Origin: Nocardia cyriacigeorgica
GTDB taxonomy: Bacteria > Actinomycetota > Actinomycetes > Mycobacteriales > Mycobacteriaceae
Direction: 5' to 3'
NCBI RefSeq assembly: GCF_005863245.1
Contig: NZ_VBUT01000002.1
Location: forward strand, 248,001-312,000
Length of the DNA: 64,000 nt
Positions 52,161-59,890 of this stretch are shown here, piece after piece (within the stretch, counting starts at the first letter, position 1; each line of letters opens with the position of its first letter). The translations under genes were made by a program, and so were the position numbers. The notes under the pieces were generated by a model that was not told where the DNA came from, searched no databases, and saw only the letters and a list, made by a program, of their open reading frames with translations.

Positions 52161-53683
52161 GACCACTCCTCGGCGGGCTCGTCGGCAATCGGCACGTACT
52201 CTGGCGGCGGCCCACCGTGCGTCCACGGAGTTTCTTCGCGCGCAGGCAGTTTGGCCGGTGCGTTGAAGCTCGCGGGAGAGAAGCGGGCGAAACTCGCGAC
52301 TTCGCCGACTTCGGGGACGGAACCGGGTGGTGCGGTGAGGGCTCGGCCCATGCCGCCTTCGAGTTCGAGTACGAAGCCATCGTCCTCGATGGCTACGACC
52401 TTGCCCTTCTGCTTCACCCGGTCGACGCTGAATAGCGTTTCGTCGAGAGACGGGCGAAACGGGTCGTCGGTTCGGACCCGGATGTGCGGGCGCAGTTTGC
52501 GGCGGGAACCGCTGGTGTCGATGCGGTCAGGCTCGCTGTCGACCACCTCGCCGCGGAAGGCTTCGCCGGCGAGGCGGCGTTCGATCATGACGCGCGGGTC
52601 GTCGAAGGCCCGTTCGGCTTCGAAGACGTCGAGGGCGCGTTCGCGGTCGAGTAGGCGGCGCACGGCCGGGACAGCGGAATCGCGGCGGGCCTGCGGGAAG
52701 CCTTCGGGGATGTCGGCGGCAAATCGGGAGAAGGCGGAGCGGTCGTTGAGCCAGCGGCGGGCGACGCTCGCGCCCTCGGGAAGCTCGCGGAGCAGGTCGA
52801 TACCCTGCCACATCAGCTGCCAGGTTGGCTCGAGTTGGGCACGCAGCGCACTTTCGAGGCGGTGCACGGCAACGGTTTTCGCTTCGTCGCCGGCGGCCTT
52901 GTCGTAGGCGGCGATCAGTGGGGCCAGCTCCTCGTTGTCGAAGCCGGGATCGGTGGCGGGGCCCGCGGGAGGGAATTGGAGTGGGTCCTCGGCGCGGGCG
53001 GCGGCCTGTGGTCCGGTGAGGCCCTCGGGTGGGGCGATCCAGCCGAGCAGGGCGGCGAGATTGGCGTCTTCGAGCGCGGATTGGCCGGTGGCCCAGTGCA
53101 TGGCGAGCACCGTCGTCAGGGGCAACAGGGCGCTGGAACCGGGATGTTCGGCGCGGTCGGCGAACCAGGTGAGCCAGCGGCCCAGCAGCGGCACCGATTC
53201 GGGCACGGCGTTCGGGCCTTCGACGGGCTGGAAACGGACGGCGCGCCCGAGCAGGCGGAGGAATTCGACGCCGCCGGTGTTGGGGACGAGCAGCTGCGGT
53301 GCGTCGTTGTAGCGCTTCCATTCCTGTGGCGCGTCCTCGTCGGCCTGCTGTTCGGTTCCGCTGCGGGACTTGATCGGCACCAATTCGAACGAGTCGGATT
53401 CGTCGGCGAACGACGAAATATACGGCAGCACGCGGTCGGCGAGCTGCGCGATGAAGCGCAGGCGCAGCACGCGGTCGCGGGGCTGGGGGACGATGAGGTA
53501 CTCGACATCGTCGGGTGCGGTGCCGGTGAGCACGGCCAGCGGTGCGGCAGCCTCTCCGGCCAGCCGCAACGGCACCATGACCAGCGGGCGATCGGACAGG
53601 TGGACGTGGCGGACAGCGGCGATCGGCTGGGCCCGTCCCGCCCGCGCGGCCTCGATCCGGGCGAGGGCGGTGAGCACACTCAT
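52157..53683 (-). CDS. Hypothetical protein of the McrBC-associated operon
   Basis: 508 residues; start overlaps the stop of the nuclease gene (ATGA). Begins SVLTALARIEAARAGRAQP. The middle is helical (LLRELPEGASVARRWLNDRSAFSRFAADI), and the C-terminal 130 residues look like OB/SH3-type beta strands (RPHIRVRTDDPFRPS, KGKVVAIEDDGFVLELEGGM). No catalytic motif was recognised. It is encoded between an Fe-S nuclease and a helicase, so a DNA-binding or scaffold role is plausible but unproven. Confidence 0.8.
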   Translation of the reverse strand: MSVLTALARIEAARAGRAQPIAAVRHVHLSDRPLVMVPLRLAGEAAAPLAVLTGTAPDDVEYLIVPQPRDRVLRLRFIAQLADRVLPYISSFADESDSFELVPIKSRSGTEQQADEDAPQEWKRYNDAPQLLVPNTGGVEFLRLLGRAVRFQPVEGPNAVPESVPLLGRWLTWFADRAEHPGSSALLPLTTVLAMHWATGQSALEDANLAALLGWIAPPEGLTGPQAAARAEDPLQFPPAGPATDPGFDNEELAPLIAAYDKAAGDEAKTVAVHRLESALRAQLEPTWQLMWQGIDLLRELPEGASVARRWLNDRSAFSRFAADIPEGFPQARRDSAVPAVRRLLDRERALDVFEAERAFDDPRVMIERRLAGEAFRGEVVDSEPDRIDTSGSRRKLRPHIRVRTDDPFRPSLDETLFSVDRVKQKGKVVAIEDDGFVLELEGGMGRALTAPPGSVPEVGEVASFARFSPASFNAPAKLPAREETPWTHGGPPPEYVPIADEPAEEWS

Positions 53684-54765
53684 CCGGCGATCTCCAGCCG
53701 CAGGCGGTGCGCGATGCGCAGTTTCTCGGCGATATCGGCGTGCTCGGGTCCCGGTGTGAGGGTTCCGTCAGCGAGACCGAGGACCGTGTCCATCTGATCG
53801 ATGCCGCCGACGTCATCGCAGACGCCACGGCCGAGGACATCGACCGAGCCTCCCACCCGCGCCTCGGCGCGGCACGCGAACGCCAGATCGCAGGTAGACA
53901 TGCATTCGGGCGCGTAGCGGGCCGGAATGGCGGACAGGGTGCTCTCGAGGCGCTCACCGGGCTCGAACGTGGCATCCGGCGGCAGCGTGTCGGTGAGGGA
54001 GGTGATGGCGGTGAGCCGGGAGAGCTGGCGGGAGATGACGGCGAGCTGTTTGCGCAGGTCCACCTTTTCGGCGGTGGGACGGTTGCTGAAGTCCTTGGTG
54101 CACACCAGGATCGCGGTGTCGGCGACCAGGCTTGGTGACTCCCCGATGGCCGTCATCAGCTCGCGCAGTGCCAGCACGTAGACCGCGGACTGCCGGGCCG
54201 CGGAGGCGACCTGGACGGGATCGGCGCGGCCGTCCACGACGGGGAAGGACTTGATCTCCACGACATGGAACTGGCCCTCGATCTGGAGCGCAACGACGTC
54301 GGGTTCGAGGTAGGCGGGGACGCCGGCGATGTCCAGGCGCAGCATCGGATGGTCGAACAACGTGCCCGTCCCGGACCGGATGGCGTCGGCGAGCAGCTGA
54401 CGAGTGCGCTGGTAGCGGACCGCGTTGCCGGCGTTGTCGCCGACGGTCGCGAGATCGTGGTAGGCCACCTCGGGCAGCGTGAGGTCGAGCTTGTCCCGCA
54501 GCAGGGCGAGCAGTTCGGCGCAACCGTTGGCCTTGACCATCGCCTCGAAGGCATTGCCGCGGGTGATGGCGAACTGCGACTGACCGAACTGCGGTGGATG
54601 GCCGAGGGCCTGCGCGATCGCGGCCTTGTCGACGGCGGCGGCGTCGAGCAGCGCGCGGCGTGCGCAGCCGGGATTCGCGGTCAGCGCCGCGATGGTGCGG
54701 GCATTGTGCCGGGTCGTCGGCGCGGCACCGCGCAGTTGGTCGAGCTTCGCTGTGAGAGTGGTCAT
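53680..54765 (-). CDS. Fe-S cluster RecB/Cas4-family nuclease
   Basis: 361 residues. Nuclease site: GNAFE (70-74), D156 in LEPDVV, E170-x-K172 in VVEIKSF, and Q192-SAV-Y196 (the QxxxY motif). Cysteines C34 at the N-terminus and C288, C292, C298 near the C-terminus (CMSTCDLAFAC) match the split cluster ligands of AddB/Cas4-type iron-sulphur nucleases. All elements are intact, so an active exonuclease/endonuclease binding [4Fe-4S] is predicted. Both ends overlap neighbouring genes by ATGA, indicating a single operon. No cas genes are nearby. Confidence 0.85.
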   Translation of the reverse strand: MTTLTAKLDQLRGAAPTTRHNARTIAALTANPGCARRALLDAAAVDKAAIAQALGHPPQFGQSQFAITRGNAFEAMVKANGCAELLALLRDKLDLTLPEVAYHDLATVGDNAGNAVRYQRTRQLLADAIRSGTGTLFDHPMLRLDIAGVPAYLEPDVVALQIEGQFHVVEIKSFPVVDGRADPVQVASAARQSAVYVLALRELMTAIGESPSLVADTAILVCTKDFSNRPTAEKVDLRKQLAVISRQLSRLTAITSLTDTLPPDATFEPGERLESTLSAIPARYAPECMSTCDLAFACRAEARVGGSVDVLGRGVCDDVGGIDQMDTVLGLADGTLTPGPEHADIAEKLRIAHRLRLEIAG

Positions 54766-55544
54766 CCGGCCTCGCTTCGACGGGCGGCGACGCCGAGCCG
54801 CGCGCCGAAGAGCTGCGAGGCCGGGTCGTCGAGCTGACGGGCCGCGCGCTCGGCGGCCGCGGCACGATGACGAGTGTCTTCGTCGACGTGAACCGCCAGT
54901 TCACCGCGGGCCGCCTCGATGACGGTTGCGGGGTCGAGGCGGTCCGGGGCGCCGCTGATTCCCGGAATCGACGTGGAGATCTGCCAGAGCACCCGCTGTC
55001 CCGACGGTTCGGTGTGCTGCTGCGCGGCAACGTGTTCGGCAAGCCGGATCGCCGCGGTGAGCAGATCGACGCGCGGGCTGAGCGGCCCGACCATGCGCTT
55101 GGCCAGCGGCCAGGTGCTCACCGCGAGCAGCCCTCGTGCGGGGGCCAGGAGGTCGGTGGTCAGGGCCGAGCAGATGTAGTACGGGCGGGAGTATGGCGCG
55201 GCGCGGAAGGAGCGTTCCTCATCGCGGCGCAGGCTGGTCAACCGCGCGGGCACCAGCTCGCCGGAGAAGAACCCGGTGTGCACGGCCAAGACGAGCTTCG
55301 GTGCGGCCGGAACCGACAGCAGGGTGAGTGCGCGGTGCACGTGTTCGCGCACGGGAACGGTGGAGCCGACCGGTTGCGCCTCCTGCGTGGCGCCGAGAAC
55401 GACGGCATCCCAGGAATCCTCGGCTCGCCGCAGCTCGGCGCGCAATTGTCGGGCGGTGGCGCGATCGCCGGTGGCCGCCGCGCGTCGGACTTCGGCTCGC
55501 AACGCCGCGATCTGCGCCTCCAGCTGTTCTGCTGACGGGGTCAC
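54762..55544 (-). CDS. Hypothetical protein, first gene of the McrBC-associated operon
   Basis: About 260 residues from the GTG at 55544; the open frame continues upstream but becomes unlike protein. N-terminal coiled coil (AEQLEAQIAALRAEVRRAAATGDRATARQL), then a globular region with LVLAVHTGFFSGELVPARLTSLRRDEERSF and SRPYYICSALTTDLLAPARG, and a charged helical tail. Not recognised. The stop overlaps the nuclease ATG. About 135 bp upstream separate it from the WS/DGAT gene and should contain the operon promoter; no clear -35/-10 pair was identified. Confidence 0.7.
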   Translation of the reverse strand: MTPSAEQLEAQIAALRAEVRRAAATGDRATARQLRAELRRAEDSWDAVVLGATQEAQPVGSTVPVREHVHRALTLLSVPAAPKLVLAVHTGFFSGELVPARLTSLRRDEERSFRAAPYSRPYYICSALTTDLLAPARGLLAVSTWPLAKRMVGPLSPRVDLLTAAIRLAEHVAAQQHTEPSGQRVLWQISTSIPGISGAPDRLDPATVIEAARGELAVHVDEDTRHRAAAAERAARQLDDPASQLFGARLGVAARRSEAG

Positions 55545-55680
55545 GGATGCACTGTATCCAGCGGTTCCAGTAAATGCCAGTATTTGCCAGTATTCGTGCG
55601 TGTTGAGGGTGAGGGCCGTTCTCGCGGCAGCATGGTCGATATGTCGGCGGTGCTCGCCTGGTTGTTTCGTGCGAGATGGT

Positions 55681-57088
55681 TTATCGCCGGATGGCGGCGA
55701 ACGATGCGATGAGAGCGCGGAACGAGTCCAGCAGGTGAGCGGCGTACTCATCTGAATCGGGCATCATCACCTCGTCCGTGCTGAAGGAGATGACGATCTC
55801 GTCTCCCTGTGAGGTGATCAGGTGACGCAGTCCGTCGCCGTCCATCGTCGGGAGTACGCCGAAGATTCGGGCAACGGGCCGGCCGCAGAATTCGAGGGCG
55901 GTGGCTACCGGGGGGACGTTGCTGATGGTGGTGTTGACCAGCGGGACGGTTTCGGCTGCTTCGAAGCTGCGCTGCGCGCGGGCCCAGCCGGCTAGGCGGA
56001 GGAGCCAGGAGGGGGAGGTTTCTACTCGGGATTCGGTGCGGAGGGTTGACGGGGTGGAGTTGCGGTGTTTTTCCGCGGTGGCGGATTCTCGGATTGCTTG
56101 GAGGCGTTCGAGGGGGTCGGGGATGTTGGAGGTCGACGTACATCTGGACCAGTTGGTTGGCGGAGGTCCAGGTGGTGAGGGGGCGCATGGACATGGGGAC
56201 CATGGCGGCTAGGGAACCAGCAGGGGATTCACCCTTTTCGGCCAGGTAGGTGGATAAGGCGCCGGAGATCGTTGCCAGCATCAGGTCGTTGAGGGTGATG
56301 CGGGTGGGGCTGTTGGCTTTGGTTTTCAGGACTTCGGCGAGGGGGATGGTGACCAGGTCGAAGGTGAGGGGGTGGTGGATGGGGCGGTTGAAGCGGGTGG
56401 CGGGGCGGTGGGGGAGAGGTTGTTCTGTGGAGTGGGTGGGGGTTTCGGTGGTGGCGGGGCGGGTGCGGTGGAGGCCGGTGGCGAAGCGGAGGGTGCCGAG
56501 GGTGAGGGCGTCGGCGGTGTTGAGGACGGTGGTGGGGGTCGGCCAGCGGGGGTCTAGTTGGGCGGGTGGTGGGAGGGGCACGTTGCCGAAGAGTTTGAGT
56601 TCGAGTTCTCGGGTGGCTACGCCGTCGCCGACGCTGTGGTGGAACTTCAGGACTACGACGGTGGTTTCGCCGGGGAGGCCGGGGACCTCGCGGACTCGGT
56701 CCATGACGTGGATTTCCCACGGGGGGCGCGAGAGATCCATTCGGGTGGAGGTTATTTCGGCGATGTCGCGGCGGACGTCGGACCAGGTGCCCGGCGTGGT
56801 GAGGGTGACGTGGTCGCGGAGGTCGACGATTGGGTCGGGAACCCAGTAGGGGAGGTCGACATCGAGGGGGAGGCGCTGTAGCCGGCGGTGGAAGAGTTTG
56901 GCGTGGCCCAGGCGGGCTCGGACCCAATCGAGCATCTGATCCGTAGTCAGAGGGTCGGCGTCGGACGCGTCGAAGGCGTAGACGGCGACGATGTTCGACA
57001 GGTGGCGGTCGGTTTCGTCGTAGACGAAGACGGCGTCGCGGGGATGTAGACGTTCGGCGGAGACGCGCAGTGGAGCAACGGGTTTCAT
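55681..57088 (-). pseudogene. Frameshifted wax ester synthase/diacylglycerol acyltransferase
   Basis: The N-terminal part starts at the ATG 57088 (overlapping the esterase stop) and reads as WS/DGAT: YVPDPIVDLRDHV-type region, catalytic HHSVGDG (HHxxxDG), NDLMLATISGALSTYL, MVPMSMRP and NQLVQMYVDL. At about 56128 the frame breaks: the same family resumes in another frame (NIPDPLERLQAIRES, VPLVNTTISNVPPV, FCGRPV, FGVLPTMDGDGLRH, ISFSTDE) to a TAA at 55681. One extra base, or loss of five, explains it. The active site lies upstream, but the C-terminal half would be lost. A sequencing error is possible. The family makes triacylglycerol or wax esters. Confidence 0.8.
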
Positions 57089-58116
57089 CAGGCGCCGATC
57101 GATTGGGCGATCATCGGCCAAGAGTCGTGCAGGTCGTCTTGCCAGTAGCCCCAGGAGTGGGTGCCCATGGGGCGGATGTTGTAGGTGATGTTGGTGCGGC
57201 CGAGTTCGGTGGTGCGCTGGGCCAGGCGGGTGGTGCAGAAGTTGGTGGCTGCCTCGATGGTGCCGCCGACGAGGGTTTGGTTGAGGAGTTTGCGGGTGTC
57301 GTTGTCGAGGCGGGCGTTGGCGAGGGTGTCGTGGATGCCGGGGAAGCCGCTGCCGCTGGAGATGTACATGGGGATGTTCGGCAGGCGGTGGGCTTGCAGG
57401 TAGGGGTCGTGTTCGCGCCACTGGTCGCTGTCGAAGGGGCCCCACATGTTTTCGGCTTCGCCGCCACCCATGTCGATGACGGTTTTGACGAACGCCTGGC
57501 CGATGGGGTCGCTGGTCATCGCGCAGCCGCTGTAGGCCGCGGCGCTGCGGTAGAGGGCGGGGGCCTGGATGGTGAGGTCGAGGACCGAGGTGCCTGCCAT
57601 GGAGATGCCGGCGAGGGCGTTGACGCCGGTGGTGCCGAAGGTCGCATCGATCACCGGCGGAAGCTCTTTGGTGAGGAAGGTGGCCCACATGTTGCGGCCG
57701 TTGTTGTCCAGGGTTTCGGCCAGGCCCTCGTCGGGCGCGAGCCAGTCGGTGTAGTAGCTGAACGCGCCTTCCATCGGGATGACGACGTTGACGTGCTTGT
57801 CGGCGAAGAACTCGACGGCGTCGGTCTGGCCGAACCAGTTCGCGGCGTCCTCGCCGCCGCCGGCGCCGTTGAGCAGGTACAAGGTCGGCGCGGGCGTGTG
57901 AGTGTCTCTGGGGCGCAGTACTTTCAGCGCGATCGAGCGTTGCATGGACGGTGAGAAGACTTTGATCTCGACCAGTTGACCGACGCCGGTGGATTGGCTC
58001 ACCACCAGCGCGCCCGGATCGGCGGACGCCGTCGTCACGCCGACAGGTATCGAGGCCAGTGCGAAAGCGCATACGGCCGAGGTGATTCCGCGCAACCTGC
58101 CAAGATTCATCTTCAA
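57088..58116 (-). CDS. Secreted mycoloyltransferase-like (antigen 85-type) esterase
   Basis: 342 residues. Signal peptide (about 1-32; cleavage after ASA). Alpha/beta-hydrolase of the esterase D/antigen 85 family: LYLLNGAGGGEDAANWF near 78-94, nucleophile S172 in GISMAGTS, and C-terminal GTHSWGYW carrying the catalytic His. In mycolic-acid bacteria these enzymes transfer mycolates to trehalose, arabinogalactan or, in corynebacteria, to small porin peptides. Two tiny peptide genes precede it on the same strand; a hairpin separates them. The stop overlaps the WS/DGAT start. Confidence 0.88.
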   Translation of the reverse strand: MKMNLGRLRGITSAVCAFALASIPVGVTTASADPGALVVSQSTGVGQLVEIKVFSPSMQRSIALKVLRPRDTHTPAPTLYLLNGAGGGEDAANWFGQTDAVEFFADKHVNVVIPMEGAFSYYTDWLAPDEGLAETLDNNGRNMWATFLTKELPPVIDATFGTTGVNALAGISMAGTSVLDLTIQAPALYRSAAAYSGCAMTSDPIGQAFVKTVIDMGGGEAENMWGPFDSDQWREHDPYLQAHRLPNIPMYISSGSGFPGIHDTLANARLDNDTRKLLNQTLVGGTIEAATNFCTTRLAQRTTELGRTNITYNIRPMGTHSWGYWQDDLHDSWPMIAQSIGA

Positions 58117-58137
58117 CTACCGATCACATGGAGATCG

Positions 58138-58165
58138 GGGGGCACCCGCGTATGCGGGCGCCCCC
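58138..58165 (-). terminator. Attenuator/terminator hairpin between peptide and esterase genes
   Basis: GGGGGC-A-CCCGC and GCGGG-C-GCCCCC flank a GTAT loop. On the minus-strand RNA the mismatch becomes a G-U pair, giving a continuous 12-bp stem. No U-run. It should lower esterase expression relative to the upstream peptides. Confidence 0.65.
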
Positions 58166-58182
58166 GGATCGTTGTCTGGGGA

Positions 58183-58299
58183 TTACTTGCCGGGGGCAGG
58201 CGTGCCACCGCTCAGGGTGATCAGCGCGTTCACGATATTGGTGCCGTGCTCGCCGAGGCTCGCGGTACCCATGCCCAGAATGTCGATGAGCGATCCCAT
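58183..58299 (-). CDS. Mini-peptide 2 (38 residues), MGSL-type
   Basis: ATG with AGGAGAAG upstream. Sequence MGSLIDILGMGTASLGEHG then NIVNALITLSGGTPAPGK: hydrophobic, glycine/serine-rich, no signal peptide, predicted amphipathic helix. The first residues match the neighbouring 40-residue peptide (MGSL-D-LG). Too short for standard gene callers. Resembles in size and layout the PorA/PorH-type peptides of corynebacteria; homology is not shown. Confidence 0.6.
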   Translation of the reverse strand: MGSLIDILGMGTASLGEHGTNIVNALITLSGGTPAPGK

Positions 58300-58325
58300 G
58301 GTCTTCTCCTAGCGTTCGTACAGGT

Positions 58326-58342
58326 CGAGCCCGATGGGCTCG
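58326..58342 (-). terminator. Short hairpin between the two mini-peptide genes
   Basis: CGAGCCC-GAT-GGGCTCG, a perfect 7-bp stem with a 3-base loop, directly after the 40-residue peptide stop on the minus strand. May stabilise the upstream message or terminate part of it. Confidence 0.4.
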
Positions 58343-58362
58343 GTGGGTGAGGTGCCTGGTTG

Positions 58363-58485
58363 TCAGGCGATGAAGGTCTTGAGGCCCTCGAGCGAGCCGA
58401 GGAAGACGTCGAGCAGGCCGTCGCCGGCCACGGCCGAGCCGAGAGCGGGAATCAAGGCGCCGAGCAGGTCGCTGAGCGAACCCAT
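58363..58485 (-). CDS. Mini-peptide 1 (40 residues), MGSL-type
   Basis: ATG at 58485 follows AGGAGATTCGCT, a strong ribosome-binding site. Sequence MGSLSDLLGALIPALGSAV then AGDGLLDVFLGSLEGLKTFIA: acidic, strongly amphipathic, no signal peptide. It shares the MGSL-D-LG start with the next peptide. The longer frame upstream lacks a site and is rejected. First gene after a well-formed promoter; likely highly expressed. Confidence 0.65.
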   Translation of the reverse strand: MGSLSDLLGALIPALGSAVAGDGLLDVFLGSLEGLKTFIA

Positions 58486-58583
58486 AGCGAATCTCCTTCT
58501 ATGAGACTTGGTGCGAAACCTCTCAGGCATGTGGAACCGAGCCGAGAGGTAGGTCACGTAAGGGTCTCTACTGTGACGTGGGC

Positions 58584-58613
58584 AACATACCAAGCGACCG
58601 TTTGTATTGACAA
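58584..58613 (-). promoter_or_regulatory. Putative promoter of the mini-peptide/esterase cluster
   Basis: On the minus strand TTGTCA (58613-58608) and TATGTT (58589-58584) are spaced by 18 bases in a locally AT-rich stretch. The predicted start leaves a leader of about 95 bases before the first peptide. Confidence 0.55.
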
Positions 58614-58711
58614 GGGGTTGTTTCACACTTTGTCGGGTCATGGGATGTACTGGCAGCTCAGAGTGCTGACACGCAGGTCAGGCCCCATGAATTGGGGGCA
58701 GAGAAGGGGTT

Positions 58712-59890
58712 TCAGTCCTCGACGGCGAGGGCCTGGCGGAAGGTGAGGCGGCGCTGGGTCTGCATCAGCGAACGCCGGTAGACCTTCTCCGCGACGATCA
58801 CGATGCCGTACGTGGCGACCGCCATCAGGGCCAACGCGACGACGGGTTCCCACCAGGCGGCGGTTCCCTCGGCGAGCCGAGCGGGCATCGCGACGATCGA
58901 CACGATGGGCACATAGGACGCCACGACACGCGCTGTACCAGACAGGAAAATTCCAGCAAACAGCACGATCATGACGAACATGGTCATCGGGGTGGCGGTG
59001 GATTGGAGATCCTCGCTGCGGGTGGCCAGCGATCCGGCGACCGCCCAGAGCCCGGCCAGCGCCAGGAATCCGACGACGAAGAAGACGACGAACCAGCCTG
59101 CCGCCCCGGCGATCTGCCCGACCTGACCGGCCCGGCCGGTGGCGGCCAAACCGATCAGGCCGGCGACCACGAACAGGGTGAGCTGGGCGAACGCCAGCAC
59201 GGTATTGCCCGCGACCTTGCCGATCAGCAACTGGCGCACCGGGATCGCGCTGGCGAGGATCTCGACGATGCGGTTCTGCTTCTCCTCGACCACACTCTGC
59301 GCAATGGACATGCCGAACAGGATCGAGGACAGATAGAACAGGAACGCGAACACGAACGCGACGATGGTCGCGAGGCCGGCGTCGACGGCTGCTTCGTTCA
59401 GCAGGTCGTAGCTGACGGCGCTACCGCGGGCGAGCTGTTCGAGCGTGACACCGGCGGCGGTGGCATTGTGCTCCAGCGCGATCTGCTGGGCGGCGGCGGT
59501 GACGTAGGTCTTGACGTCGTCGTTCTCGGAGGTGTCGCCGATCAGCCGCCAGCCGCCGGACTCGGCGAGCAAACCGGCGTCGACCGTGCCATCGCGCACC
59601 TGCTGTTCGAGCGCGGCTTGGTCGGCGACGCGGTGCGCGGTGAAGTCGACGTCGGCGTCGGCGTGGTCGGCGATGACATTGGCGGTGCTGATGACCTGGC
59701 CGGCGGCGGGGTCGAGGATCGCCACATCGATCTTGTCGGTGCGGCTGGTCAGGAAACCGCTGACGGCCAGCGACGCGACGATCGCCACAATGGTGATGAC
59801 GGTGGAGATCAGGAAATTCCGGTCGCGCAGTTTGACCGCGATCTCGCGCTGGGCGACGATCAGCCAGGCGCGTCGGGGAGCGGTACTCAT
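58712..59890 (-). CDS. ABC-2-type transporter permease (NatB-like)
   Basis: 392 residues; start overlaps the stop of the ATPase gene (ATGA). An N-terminal membrane segment (about 28-48) precedes an extracytoplasmic domain of roughly 130 residues (KIDVAILDPAAGQVI). Five further membrane segments follow (about 180-370), with the conserved VVEEKQNRIVEILASAIPVRQLLIGKV typical of ABC2_membrane_3 permeases. Works with the adjacent ATPase to export an unknown substrate, by family often Na+ or a drug/lipid. Confidence 0.9.
   Translation of the reverse strand: MSTAPRRAWLIVAQREIAVKLRDRNFLISTVITIVAIVASLAVSGFLTSRTDKIDVAILDPAAGQVISTANVIADHADADVDFTAHRVADQAALEQQVRDGTVDAGLLAESGGWRLIGDTSENDDVKTYVTAAAQQIALEHNATAAGVTLEQLARGSAVSYDLLNEAAVDAGLATIVAFVFAFLFYLSSILFGMSIAQSVVEEKQNRIVEILASAIPVRQLLIGKVAGNTVLAFAQLTLFVVAGLIGLAATGRAGQVGQIAGAAGWFVVFFVVGFLALAGLWAVAGSLATRSEDLQSTATPMTMFVMIVLFAGIFLSGTARVVASYVPIVSIVAMPARLAEGTAAWWEPVVALALMAVATYGIVIVAEKVYRRSLMQTQRRLTFRQALAVED

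Noticed and set aside
53680..54765. CRISPR-associated Cas4
   Set aside because: The protein has Cas4-type motifs, but no repeat-spacer array or other cas gene is present, and the operon partner genes are a helicase and McrBC.
57100..58072. Minus-strand frame continuous with the WS/DGAT N-terminus, antisense-frame to the esterase
   Set aside because: Arg/His/Pro-rich shadow of the esterase gene; the esterase frame has a signal peptide and catalytic motifs, and the WS/DGAT begins at its own ATG.
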